A stretch of DNA of 26,033 bases from IMG/VR virus record IMGVR_UViG_3300018016_000213, positions 1 through 26,033 of that record; one strand, given 5' to 3'. Under the pieces are notes generated by a model that searched no databases, was not told where the DNA came from, and saw only the letters and a list, made by a program, of their open reading frames with translations. Every line of letters starts with the position of its first letter. Position 1 is the stretch's first letter. This document shows positions 1-8,195 of the stretch, piece by piece. A program made the position numbers and the translations under genes. Source of the DNA: a virus.

Positions 1-804
1 TTACTGCTCCAGGGCGCTGATGCCGACATTGGTGAAACCCATGTCCGAGGCCGTGGTGACGCTTTCCGCGGCCAGGTCGATCCAGTAGGCCGTATTCAGG
101 GTCAGGCCGGTGACCACCACGGAGACGGAAAAGGGCACGTGCAGGTCAGCGGCGGTGATGGCGGCTGGGTTGGTATATTCCTGGATAACCCCGATCTGAG
201 TCCCAGTCAGAGTGCCAGCATTGGACGGCGCACCGCCGGTCCCATAGGAAATCTGATACAAAATGCCGTTGTCGACCGTAGTGCCGGTGGGGGCAATGAT
301 GGTCCCGCAGATCGTGATTAAGACTCTCCCGGAGCGAGTCGGAGTAATGGAGCCGGCCAATCCCTGCATTTTGTAAGCACTGGTGCTGGCCGGGGCCGTG
401 GGGCTGCTCGTCCCGGTTTTCTGGTCATAAGCAGCTACGGGCAGGTCGGCATTTACCAGGGCCCGGAACGAAGCCGTGCCGGAACTGCCGTTAGGCGCAG
501 CGTAGATATAGTTGGCAGTTTGCGAGCCGGAAATACCGGCCGCCGTGCCAGTAGTATTCTGATTAAAGGTCGGCCAGTCGGTCAACTGGCTGCCGTTCAC
601 CGCAGGGAGCCTGCCGCTGCCGTCAAGCTGCACCAGATTGTTGGCCGCAGTCCCCACTTCATAGGCGTTATTCCAGGTATAGCCGGTCGCAAGAGGGACG
701 CCGGAGCCGGGTGCGCCCTGCCCCACCAGATACTGCTGGGCCTCGGCCCCGTTGATTGCCAGGGTCAGCAGGAGCAATGCCATCAGGATTACTGCTCTTT
801 TCAT
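1..804 (-). CDS. Short tail fibre-like protein with signal peptide
   Basis: The 267-residue protein is complete; its stop codon is the first three bases of the window. The ATG is preceded by GGAGGA at good spacing, and this ribosome site overlaps the stop of the upstream 1607-residue fibre gene, so the two are probably translationally coupled. Residues 1-22 form a typical Sec signal peptide (Lys-Arg, a Leu-rich core, then AEA before QQ). Residues 23-120 carry the low-complexity cassettes shared with the other two fibre genes, such as VQLDGSGRLPAVNGSQL and [14 protein letters not shown]. Residues 140-267 form a beta-rich C-terminal domain of unknown fold that resembles small phage fibre head domains. 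A role as a receptor-binding or accessory fibre is inferred from the cassettes and position. Export of such a protein would be unusual. Confidence 0.75.
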   Translation of the reverse strand: MKRAVILMALLLLTLAINGAEAQQYLVGQGAPGSGVPLATGYTWNNAYEVGTAANNLVQLDGSGRLPAVNGSQLTDWPTFNQNTTGTAAGISGSQTANYIYAAPNGSSGTASFRALVNADLPVAAYDQKTGTSSPTAPASTSAYKMQGLAGSITPTRSGRVLITICGTIIAPTGTTVDNGILYQISYGTGGAPSNAGTLTGTQIGVIQEYTNPAAITAADLHVPFSVSVVVTGLTLNTAYWIDLAAESVTTASDMGFTNVGISALEQ

Positions 805-817
805 GGTTCGATCCTCC

Positions 818-3800
818 TTAATAAGCCGTCAACCCGCAGTTGAAGATGCTCACCCCGGCTGCCGAGGCCGAAGCCGCCCGGCTAAGGGTCAGGGTGTTCG
901 TTCCGGTGTCGATAGCGATAACTCTGTTGTCAGGGCCAATGCCACTACCCTGAATGAAGTCGCCTACCATCCAGTTGCCGATGTTAGTCACGCTCGTAAG
1001 AGAGGTGCTGGAATTGGTAGCCGCCGTTGACAGATTGCCGGGGCCAATAATAAAAAGCGGCACTACGACCTGGATAGAGCCACCTGCTGGCGCCCATGAA
1101 GTGTTGATGTTATCCACTAAACTCTGGGCTGTGATCTGAGCCCCGGTGATATTAGTGACGTGGAAAGCTGGGGCGATATTGCCTGAGTTAACGGTTGACC
1201 TGTCTGGCACATTCCATAAGATTGTATCTCCTAACTGATAATCGGCGCCTCCCCCTGCTCCAGCTGTAAAAGTCAGGACGGCGCTGTGGCCGACGCCGGA
1301 TATGGACAATCCGCTATAGTAAAAGGTGTCGGTTATGTAGTTATTATAACCAGGACCGCCGTTAATATTGTAGTGGGTACAACTTTGATTGGTGAATATC
1401 TGTGCCTTGGTCGTCCAGGGCGAGATGTACTGCTTCCCGGTATAATATCCAGTATATTCCTCACCTAAATAACCGGGGCTATCCCATATCGGGGAGTTTG
1501 TAAATGTCCCAAAGTCCAGAGGATTTAGAGTATAACCGATAAGCGCATTAGCATTAAATGATAGAAATGTAGTTCCTGTAAATACCGGTGGCCTATTGTC
1601 GGCGATGAAATTGAACCCCCAAGCTACTCCTCCACCCTCTATGCTACACCCTGTAAATAGCGAACTTCCAACAAACAAATACGGTTCGTAAGAATGAATA
1701 ATGTCTATAAGGCAACTATCATAATGACAGGAATTATTTCCCAGCCAGCCAATAGATTCCATTTCTGCGCCTGATACTACACTGGCGCCATTTCCCCCAT
1801 CAATAACTTCCCAGGTTGTTTGACTCCCTCCACCATAGATAGAAGGAATTTGTCCTTGTTGAGCACCGTGGACCGTCCCAGTATATCCCTGCCAGCAGGA
1901 AGTAACCCAACCGTTCTCCGTAATACAACCGTCATTTTGGGTTCCGCCAAAGGAAAAGCCATAAGTGCAATTTATAGCTTGGCTATCCCTGATGCTGATG
2001 GTGTCATCTGCCTCGCCGCCCAGGGCCACAAAGCCCACGACGAAATTGCTTATCTGAATATCTTTTAGAAACAGACCCGAACTATATCCCTGCCCGTAGG
2101 TATCGTTGCTGTACCCGCCTGTGGGTTTGGTCCCGGAGTAAGGGTCAAGGGCAATCCCGGCATAAGGGGAATATTGCGTGTCATTGCAGCCCGCCGTGAC
2201 CCAATCAGCCTTCACGGGGTCAGGCATACTATTTGCATAAGAGTTACAAGCAGTACTTGGCGCAACATTCTTTCCATTGATTGTAAGGCCTTCTATTACT
2301 GTTCCCCGTAAATTACATAGTGCAACAGCAGGCCGGTCCCCGAAGGCAGTAGCGTCAATAAATGTTGCTTTGCTTCCCGCACCCCTAATATTATAGCCAA
2401 TAAGACCATAGCGAGAATTTTCCCCTATCTTCCAGGTATCGGTAATCTTGTACTCGCCTTCTGGTAAATAGATAGGGGCACCACCGGGGCCACACGTAGC
2501 GGACACAACCATACTGTTGAGGGCGGCTGTATCATCGTTCACATCATCGCCCTTAGCTCCCCACCACTGAGGAACCAGAGTTGTGGGCTTTCCCGGACAG
2601 TTTGCATTTGAATTGTTCCAAAAGGAGACAAGCGCAGTTGCATCGGCACAGGAGAACACCTGATATAGCCCTGCCTGGAAGCCCCCGTTGATGGTGAGGG
2701 TAACGCCGGTGGGGATGGACAGGATGGCTCCACGCTCCGGGGCCAGGGTGAGGTTGGCGGGGATGGTGAGGTTAGTAGAAATTGCTTGAGGGCTACTATA
2801 ATGCAAGGTGGCCATGGTTGTGGTGCCGATGGTGGTGATGGCCGCCGCCAGGGTGGCGCAGCCCGGGTCGCCGATGGTGTAGCCCAAAGGCAGGCCGTAA
2901 TCGGCGCCTGAGACCGCCGGCGTAGTGCCTCCGGTCCCGTTGCCTTTCAACATGGCCGTGCCGGTAGTGGCCGGGGCATAAGCCCCCGGGGTTATGGACA
3001 CCACGCCCCCGGTGTTGGTGAGGGGGGAGTTGAAGGTGAGAGAGGAGGAGCCGCCGGACGAGGCTATGGCATAAGGGTTGGCCACCGTGCCCGAGCCGGT
3101 GATGGTGACGTTGCCGCCTGCCGCTAGTAGTCCGTTGATGCTTGCCACCGACCCGGCCTGCCCGGTAATGCTGCCGGTAGGCGTCACATAATCTGTTCCC
3201 GGACTGGCACTGGTAAACCCGCCTGCCCCGTTCCCTTTGAGGAGAGCTGAGCCCAAAGTGGCCGGGGCGTAGTCGGTGCCGGGGACTGCCGCCGTAGTGC
3301 CCCCAGCGCCATTACCCTTGAGGATGCCGGTGCCGGTAGTGGCCGGGGCCGCGCCTACCATCGCCGCGGTCAGGTTGGTTAAATTTGCCCCACTCACTGC
3401 CGGAAGCTGGCCGCTGGAATTGAGCAGCACCACGCCATTGGCGGCGTTGGCGTTGGCGGTCGAGCCGGTGCCCCCGTTGGCGGCGGCTACGACTCCGGTC
3501 ACGTTGGCGGCGGTACCCGTCGTGTTTTGATTCAGAGTCGGGAAGGTGCAATTGGCCAGATTACCGGATGCCGGGGTGCCCAGGGCCGGGGTTACCAAGG
3601 TGGGCGACGTGAGGGTTTTATTGGCTAAGGTCTGCGTGTCCGTAGTGCCAGCGATGATGCCGCTGGCGGGGAAAGCCTCACCCGTTACGGAACCCGCAGC
3701 CCCGGTGGTGGATTGATTCAGGGTTGGGATATCCGAGGCTACAATCGACCGGAACGAAGCCGTGCCAGAGCTGCCATTAGGCGCAGCGTAGAAGGATTTG

Positions 3801-5641
3801 GCGGTCTGGGAGCCGGAAAGTCCGGCGGCGGTAGTGGCGGTCGCAGCATTCCCGGTGGTATTCTGGTTCAGGGTGGGAAAAGTGCAGTTGGCCAGGTTTC
3901 CGGAGGATGGAGTGCCTAAAGCTCCGCCGGAATATAACATCGTGGCACTTGATGCAGGAAAAGTATAGGTTGCGGCGGAACTGGGACCGGCGATACTGGC
4001 GTAGGCTCCCCATAGGGTAGCTGACCCAGCGCTGCCAGTAGTATTCTGATTAAGAATAGGAAAGGTGCAGTTGGCGAGGTTGCCAGAGGCCGGAGTCCCA
4101 AGGACCGGTGTCGTCAGGGTCGGTGAAGTCAGAGTCTTATTGGTAAGAGTCTGGGTATCTGAAATACCGACTAAGGCACTGGCCGGGGCAGTAAGGCTGG
4201 TCCCCCAGGCGGAGCCGGTGGAAAGTGGAACTCCAGCTCCCGGATAAAGCATGCTGCCACCGCTGCCGCTGCTGGAAATCGAATAAGGGCTGGCCGCGGT
4301 TCCAGAACCAGAAAGGGTGATATTGCTTCCGGAGCTTATCAAGCCGTTGATGGTCGCAACCATCCCGGCCTGGCCAGTGGTGTTCTGATTAAGGGTGGGG
4401 AAGGTGCAGTTGGCCAGGTTTCCGGAGGATGGAGTGCCCAGAGCCGGGGTGGTCAGGGTCGGGGTGGTCAGGGTCTTGTTGGTAAGGGTCTGCGTCCCGC
4501 CCGTGGTGACGAAGCCATCCAGAGCATAGGTGTTGCCGGAGGTGCCGGAAAGAGAATATCCGGCATAGGCAGGGGGCGTTCCGACGCCACCGGACAGGAG
4601 AGGCTTGTTGGCGGCCACATCCGGGATATATGATGTTGCCCCGAAGCCGCTCTGATAGACTAAGGAGCCTGCCGTGGTGCCTGACAGATTCATGGCCGTG
4701 GTGGCCGTAGTGGCCGTGGCGGCCGTGGCCGCATTGCCGGTAGTATCCTGGTTCAGGGTTGGGAACGTGCAATTAGCCAAGTTGCCGGAAGAGGGAGTGC
4801 CCAGCGCCGGGGTGGTCAGGGTCGGGGAGGTCAGGGTTTTATTGGTGAGTGTCTGGGTATCGGAGACTCCGACTAGAGCGCTGCCCGGAGCCGTCAGGCT
4901 GCTCCCCCAGGCGCCGGAGCCGGCATAGACCGGGATGCCGGAAGCAGAGGGCCAGCTCATGCTGCCGGGTTGGGAGTACCAGCCCTTAACCCCGGACGCA
5001 TTGGTCCCGTACACCATAGAATTGCCGGGCGAAGATGAGTCCCCGGACAAGGCCACGGTCCCGCCCGTGTTGAGGAGGCTCTGGTAGAAGGTCAAGCCGA
5101 CGGCGGCGGCATTAAGCGTCTGCCAGCTCTTGTCGCCTCTCCAGTATTGGGAGGTGGTCCCGGGGGCGATGGCGGGTTCCTGGGCCTCGTTGAGGACGTT
5201 CCCCAGCCCCACCGCGGCGGCGTTGAGGGTCTGCATGGTGAGGTCGCCCCTCAGGTATTGGGAAGCGGTGCCGACCGGCAGGGCGGCCTGCTTGGCGTTG
5301 AAGGCGCTCCAGTCGGCGGCGCACAAGTAGCCGGCCGCCGCGGCGCCGGCCTGGGGCATACTGATTACGCGAGTGGCGGCGTTATAGGTGAGGGGCGCCG
5401 CGGGCGAGAAGTTGACGCCGCCCCCTCCGCCCCCATTCGCGGCCAGGAGGGCCAGTTCGGCGTCAGCCTTGGCCAGGCCCTGGTTGAACAGGTTATATTC
5501 CGTCGGTCCCGCGGCCCCCAGGGAGGGTTCGTAGAAATAGCCGTTGGCGGTCCACTGGCCGGCATGGCAAGTGAGCGGTGAGCAGTAAGCAGTGAGCAGT
5601 AAAGCTAACCCAACCACGGTGACTTTGAATAACTTATTCAT
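818..5641 (-). CDS. Large tail fibre/tailspike with beta-helix domain and signal peptide
   Basis: This 1607-residue protein starts at an ATG preceded by AGGAG. Residues 1-27 read as a signal peptide whose second half (LTAYCSPLT) is translated from a heptamer repeat element. The next segment, [20 protein letters not shown], looks like an ordinary phage fibre N-terminus. Residues about 30-920 consist of degenerate repeats ([38 protein letters not shown]) typical of long fibre shafts. From about 924 a pectate-lyase-like right-handed beta-helix begins, with the motif [17 protein letters not shown] near residue 1035; such domains often bind or cleave surface polysaccharide. The last 150 residues form another beta-rich tip. 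The beta-helix coding part is visibly more AT-rich than its surroundings, which suggests a swapped receptor-binding domain. Depolymerase activity is inference; no catalytic residues could be assigned. Confidence 0.85.
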   Translation of the reverse strand: MNKLFKVTVVGLALLLTAYCSPLTCHAGQWTANGYFYEPSLGAAGPTEYNLFNQGLAKADAELALLAANGGGGGGVNFSPAAPLTYNAATRVISMPQAGAAAAGYLCAADWSAFNAKQAALPVGTASQYLRGDLTMQTLNAAAVGLGNVLNEAQEPAIAPGTTSQYWRGDKSWQTLNAAAVGLTFYQSLLNTGGTVALSGDSSSPGNSMVYGTNASGVKGWYSQPGSMSWPSASGIPVYAGSGAWGSSLTAPGSALVGVSDTQTLTNKTLTSPTLTTPALGTPSSGNLANCTFPTLNQDTTGNAATAATATTATTAMNLSGTTAGSLVYQSGFGATSYIPDVAANKPLLSGGVGTPPAYAGYSLSGTSGNTYALDGFVTTGGTQTLTNKTLTTPTLTTPALGTPSSGNLANCTFPTLNQNTTGQAGMVATINGLISSGSNITLSGSGTAASPYSISSSGSGGSMLYPGAGVPLSTGSAWGTSLTAPASALVGISDTQTLTNKTLTSPTLTTPVLGTPASGNLANCTFPILNQNTTGSAGSATLWGAYASIAGPSSAATYTFPASSATMLYSGGALGTPSSGNLANCTFPTLNQNTTGNAATATTAAGLSGSQTAKSFYAAPNGSSGTASFRSIVASDIPTLNQSTTGAAGSVTGEAFPASGIIAGTTDTQTLANKTLTSPTLVTPALGTPASGNLANCTFPTLNQNTTGTAANVTGVVAAANGGTGSTANANAANGVVLLNSSGQLPAVSGANLTNLTAAMVGAAPATTGTGILKGNGAGGTTAAVPGTDYAPATLGSALLKGNGAGGFTSASPGTDYVTPTGSITGQAGSVASINGLLAAGGNVTITGSGTVANPYAIASSGGSSSLTFNSPLTNTGGVVSITPGAYAPATTGTAMLKGNGTGGTTPAVSGADYGLPLGYTIGDPGCATLAAAITTIGTTTMATLHYSSPQAISTNLTIPANLTLAPERGAILSIPTGVTLTINGGFQAGLYQVFSCADATALVSFWNNSNANCPGKPTTLVPQWWGAKGDDVNDDTAALNSMVVSATCGPGGAPIYLPEGEYKITDTWKIGENSRYGLIGYNIRGAGSKATFIDATAFGDRPAVALCNLRGTVIEGLTINGKNVAPSTACNSYANSMPDPVKADWVTAGCNDTQYSPYAGIALDPYSGTKPTGGYSNDTYGQGYSSGLFLKDIQISNFVVGFVALGGEADDTISIRDSQAINCTYGFSFGGTQNDGCITENGWVTSCWQGYTGTVHGAQQGQIPSIYGGGSQTTWEVIDGGNGASVVSGAEMESIGWLGNNSCHYDSCLIDIIHSYEPYLFVGSSLFTGCSIEGGGVAWGFNFIADNRPPVFTGTTFLSFNANALIGYTLNPLDFGTFTNSPIWDSPGYLGEEYTGYYTGKQYISPWTTKAQIFTNQSCTHYNINGGPGYNNYITDTFYYSGLSISGVGHSAVLTFTAGAGGGADYQLGDTILWNVPDRSTVNSGNIAPAFHVTNITGAQITAQSLVDNINTSWAPAGGSIQVVVPLFIIGPGNLSTAATNSSTSLTSVTNIGNWMVGDFIQGSGIGPDNRVIAIDTGTNTLTLSRAASASAAGVSIFNCGLTAY
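3543..4863 (-). repeat. Direct repeats encoding fibre shaft
   Basis: Five diverged copies of a unit of up to about 100 bp lie near 3543-3642, 3880-3920 (short copy), 4061-4161, 4401-4500 and 4764-4863. They encode the peptide block [12 protein letters not shown] and, upstream of it, [14 protein letters not shown] and [10 protein letters not shown]. The copies differ at many third positions, so they are not recent duplications. They are likely sites for recombination within the gene and with related fibres. Confidence 0.8.
5570..5604. repeat. Heptamer array (family A) inside signal peptide codons
   Basis: A run of AGTGAGC/AGTAAGC-type 7-bp units on the plus strand. Read on the minus strand it encodes LTAYCSPLT of the 1607-residue fibre signal peptide. 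It belongs to the same family as the intergenic arrays elsewhere in the window. Confidence 0.8.
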
Positions 5642-5649
5642 TCGAGACT

Positions 5650-5710
5650 CCTATAAGCGGTAAGCACTTAGCCGTTAGCAGTTGTTTTATTCCTGCTCCC
5701 TGCTCACTCG
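5650..5710. repeat. Degenerate family A heptamers, endolysin-fibre gap
   Basis: Diverged GTAAGC/GCTCACT heptamers fill the 71-bp gap between the endolysin stop and the large fibre start, on both sides of a short T-rich stretch. The two sides are in opposite orientation, so the transcript could form an imperfect hairpin. The large fibre ribosome site (AGGAG) lies just outside the array. Confidence 0.6.
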
Positions 5711-5712
5711 CT

Positions 5713-6423
5713 TCATTCAATGCCGAGGGCCTTCAGCGTGGCCGGGCCCGCCTCACCATCGGCTACCAGGGAGCCCTGGGAACGTTGAAAACCGGCAACG
5801 GTAAGCTCCGTTTGAGGTCCATAAACCCCATCCGCCTCCAAAGACCCACAGGCCGGAACCACCCGCCGCTTCAGGGCCTCCTGGAGGCGCTGCACCGCCG
5901 GACCCCTCATCAGGGGATCGGTGAGGCGGTAAATGGGCCCGGTTGGAGGCATAACCGGAATATTAGGCCGGGGCGTCTGGTACTCGATCCCTGGAACCAT
6001 TATACCCAAATCCCAGCGCCGGCCGTGCAGGGTGGAAGTAATGACCCCGGTTGCGGTAGAATGCGCCTCCACGGTCCCCCCCAGGCCGTCTGAGAAGACG
6101 ATATGGCCGCACTGGGAGGCGGTGCCCAACCTCAGGACCGCGGCCCCGGGCGAGGCGGCAGCTTCCTCCAGAGAGACGATGAGGCCGACGCTGCGGGCGT
6201 CCCGGTTCCAATAAATGGTGCCTCCGTAAACCTCCAGGGGGTTCCCCTTGTCGCGGTCGGCGCCATAAATGAGCTTGGCCGCCTGATATACGGCCCAGGA
6301 AGCGAGTTTGGAGCAATCAAAGACCCGGGGGTTCGGCGCCCCTACCGGAGTGAGGGCGCCGAAGACGTAAGAATCGCCCAGGCGGGTGCGGGCTTTTTGC
6401 AGGATGTCTGCGCCTGTGACCAT
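5713..6423 (-). CDS. Endolysin: NlpC/P60-like peptidase with PG_binding_1 domain
   Basis: The 236-residue protein starts at an ATG preceded by AGGAGC. Residues about 5-150 match an NlpC/P60-type cysteine peptidase: Cys37 in VFDCSKLASW, His107 in QCGHIVFSDG and a possible third residue His121 in VEAHST. Residues 168-236 form a peptidoglycan-binding domain of the PG_binding_1 type (RGPAVQRLQEAL, then ADGVYGPQT, GFQRSQG and GPATLKALG). It probably cleaves stem-peptide bonds in peptidoglycan and lyses the host at the end of infection. The neighbouring holin-like gene on its 5' side supports a lysis cassette. There is no signal peptide, so a holin or other route is needed to reach the wall. This is distinct from the second NlpC/P60 gene in the tail tip module. 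Confidence 0.85.
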   Translation of the reverse strand: MVTGADILQKARTRLGDSYVFGALTPVGAPNPRVFDCSKLASWAVYQAAKLIYGADRDKGNPLEVYGGTIYWNRDARSVGLIVSLEEAAASPGAAVLRLGTASQCGHIVFSDGLGGTVEAHSTATGVITSTLHGRRWDLGIMVPGIEYQTPRPNIPVMPPTGPIYRLTDPLMRGPAVQRLQEALKRRVVPACGSLEADGVYGPQTELTVAGFQRSQGSLVADGEAGPATLKALGIE

Positions 6424-6431
6424 AAAAGCTC

Positions 6432-6505
6432 CTGTTTTCTGTTTTCTTTCTTCTGTTTTTCTGGGAAAGGCAAAATCAGACCCATTTATAAAAGACAGAA
6501 AACAG
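6432..6505. repeat. Octamer array with inverted repeat, holin-endolysin gap
   Basis: Units of the GTTTTCTG type (family C) run from 6432, and the perfect 11-bp arms CTGTTTTCTGT (6432-6442) and ACAGAAAACAG (6495-6505) face each other across about 50 bp. The gap between the two lysis genes is thus filled by an inverted pair that could fold as RNA. A poly-U terminator is not evident. Confidence 0.65.
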
Positions 6506-6515
6506 ATAATCGCCT

Positions 6516-6707
6516 TTATTTAGGCCAGTTGCTGAAGAGGCCCACGAGGGCGACGATGCCGCCGAGGGTGGCGGTCAAGGCTGTTTGCAAGGGGCTGGAC
6601 TGAGCCGGGGTGATGATGCCTAAGGCCACCAGGGTGCTCAGGGCGGCGGCGATGATCCCGGGGATGGTGGTCTTGGGATCGGCCCAGATTTTTTGCCAGA
6701 AAGTCAT
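6516..6707 (-). CDS. Holin-like small membrane protein
   Basis: This 63-residue protein has a near-perfect ribosome site (AAGGAGG) four bases before its ATG. It has two hydrophobic segments, about residues 14-34 (IPGIIAAALSTLVALGIITP) and 42-59 (ALTATLGGIVALVGLFSN), separated by a short polar turn, and a short charged N-terminus (WQKIWADPKTT). Size, topology and its place directly 5' of the endolysin gene fit a small phage holin that would permeabilise the inner membrane. Assignment to a named holin family cannot be made by eye. It could instead be another small phage membrane protein, but the lysis context makes holin the best call. Confidence 0.7.
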   Translation of the reverse strand: MTFWQKIWADPKTTIPGIIAAALSTLVALGIITPAQSSPLQTALTATLGGIVALVGLFSNWPK

Positions 6708-6732
6708 ATGGCCTCCTTAGCTGCTGGTATAG

Positions 6733-6906
6733 TGGCCGGTAGCAAAGGCCCCTGGCCTGTGAGTAATCATATGGGCCACAGGCGGGACGCCTATGCTACC
6801 GGCTTACTGCTCACTGCTTACTGTCTTGGCGGGATGCGCTCCGCTTTCCCGCCCTACACCGCTGCTCACTGCTCACAGAAATGGTGGGCGGTGCCCACCC
6901 TACACT
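6733..6906. repeat. Compound repeat block between collar fibre and holin
   Basis: The 201-bp gap holds four elements in a row. A palindrome has arms GCCGGTAGCA (6735-6744) and TGCTACCGGC (6794-6803) and contains the GCCACAGGCGGGACGCCT core (family E). Two family A heptamer arrays lie at about 6803-6829 and 6849-6876. A GGTGGGCGGTGCCCACC palindrome (family F) lies at about 6882-6900. The block ends at the stop codon of the collar fibre. No gene was found in it. Confidence 0.8.
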
Positions 6907-6908
6907 GC

Positions 6909-8117
6909 TTAATATTTGATGATGTAATTCAGCACCAGGGCGGGGGGGGTGATATTGTGCGCCCCGCCGCCGCCGGTGGCGGTCCCTGTGATACCATTCA
7001 GGGCGGTAATTGCCGTAAACTGGCCACTCTGGATAAGTGCGGTATTAACGTTATCCTGTATGACTGCATTTGATCCCCCGCCGCCGGTGCCGGTTGCCAG
7101 AGTCCCTGTTACCGGCATACTCGCTTCCTCTGCCGACGTTAGAGTATGCGATTGCTGGCCGCCGCTGGCTCCCAGCGTGGCGCTGCCGGTGATGCCTCCG
7201 GTATTGCCCGAGCCCAAACGCCCGGCCGCCGTGCCTCCCATGGCGTCGGCGCCGAAGGCGGCGCGGCCCCGCAAATCTGGGATGCCGAAGGTGCCGCTCC
7301 CGGAGCCGTAGGTGGTGCCGATGGCGCCATACAAGCTGGCATAGGTCGTGGTGCTCACCTGCTGGCCGTAGCATAAGAGCCAGCCGCTGGGAGCGGAGGC
7401 GCCTGCATAGGGCACGATGACTCCAGGAGGAATAGAGGCGGCCGCCAGGTTGGTCAACAGGCTGCCGTCCACCGCGGGCAGTTGGCCGCTGCTGTTAAGC
7501 TGGACCAGGTTATTGGCGGTCGTTCCCACCGTGTAGGAAGTCCCCCAGGCCGACCCGGTGCTGTTGGGAACTCCGGCGCCGGGATAGACCATGCCGGTAG
7601 TGGGCAGATTGGTCAGTAAAGCCCCGCTCACGGCGGGGAGCTGGCCGCTGCTGTTAAGTTGGACCAGGTCATTCGCCCCCGTCCCCACTGTGTAGGAAGT
7701 CCCCCAGGCGGACCCGGTGCTCAGAGGAACCCCCGCTCCCGGATAAGACAGGCTTGGGGGTAAGGTCTGCCAGGTCTTGTCGCCGCGCCAATATTGAGAA
7801 GTGGTTCCGGGGGTAATGGCTAGCTCCAGACCCAGGTTGGCGGCGCCCAGCGTTCCGAGGACGATCCAGGCGGTGTTTGTTGAGTTCATTTGTTTCAGGA
7901 GGTTGTTGGTGGTGTCGGCCCAGAGCATGTAAGGCTCGGTGGTGGTGGGCGCCGAAGGTCCGGAGTTGATAGTGTTCAAGGAATCGAGGGCATTATTGAA
8001 GCCGGCGCGCACCTGGGCTCCGGTGCCGTCGGGAACCACCAGGGGGTATTGGGAGGCAAGGCAAAAGTTAAAAGTAAAAAGGCAAAAAACCAGCAAAAAG
8101 GCGGTTAGTTTTTTCAT
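6909..8117 (-). CDS. Tail fibre with phage collar domain and signal peptide
   Basis: The 402-residue protein starts at an ATG preceded by AAAGGAG. Residues 1-21 form a signal peptide with a Phe/Leu-rich core (LVFCLFTFNFCLA) and a plausible cleavage site before SQYP. The codons for LFTFNFC come from a repeat of the TTTTACTTTTAACTTTTGCC type. The rest, starting SQYPLVVPDGTGAQVRAGFN, resembles the ordinary N-terminus of phage fibre proteins. Residues about 123-223 are two copies of a 50-residue cassette ([32 protein letters not shown]). Residues about 225-285 are a phage tail collar domain (PPGVIVPYAG, GWLLCYGQ, YGSGSGTFGIPDLRGRAAFG), followed by a Gly-rich tip ending PALVLNYIIKY. It probably serves in receptor binding at the tail tip. 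Its position just after the tip protein gene fits. Confidence 0.85.
   Translation of the reverse strand: MKKLTAFLLVFCLFTFNFCLASQYPLVVPDGTGAQVRAGFNNALDSLNTINSGPSAPTTTEPYMLWADTTNNLLKQMNSTNTAWIVLGTLGAANLGLELAITPGTTSQYWRGDKTWQTLPPSLSYPGAGVPLSTGSAWGTSYTVGTGANDLVQLNSSGQLPAVSGALLTNLPTTGMVYPGAGVPNSTGSAWGTSYTVGTTANNLVQLNSSGQLPAVDGSLLTNLAAASIPPGVIVPYAGASAPSGWLLCYGQQVSTTTYASLYGAIGTTYGSGSGTFGIPDLRGRAAFGADAMGGTAAGRLGSGNTGGITGSATLGASGGQQSHTLTSAEEASMPVTGTLATGTGGGGSNAVIQDNVNTALIQSGQFTAITALNGITGTATGGGGAHNITPPALVLNYIIKY
7448..7750 (-). repeat. Tandem duplication of fibre cassette (two copies, about 150 bp)
   Basis: Two head-to-tail copies, near 7448-7597 and 7602-7750, encode the block from YPGAGVP to QLPAVSG/QLPAVDG. 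They are very similar at the DNA level, more so than the five copies in the 1607-residue fibre, so this duplication looks younger. Confidence 0.75.
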
Positions 8118-8143
8118 GGGAAACTCCTTTGATAGGGGCCAGG

Positions 8144-8195
8144 TTAGTGAGCGATGAGCAGTTACTGCTCACTGCTCACTGCTTACTGCTCAATA
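8144..8195. repeat. Inverted pair of family A heptamers
   Basis: Two facing arrays meet at GAGCAGTTACTGCTC, followed by three more GCTCACT/GCTTACT units. The stop codon (TGA) of the 1290-residue tip protein lies inside the array. The ribosome site of the collar fibre lies just beyond it. Confidence 0.8.

Noticed and set aside
5560-5641. Lipoprotein signal (LTAYC) in the 1607-residue fibre
   Set aside because: The residue before Cys is Tyr and the -3 residue is Thr, which does not fit a lipobox; cleavage by signal peptidase I after CHA is more likely.
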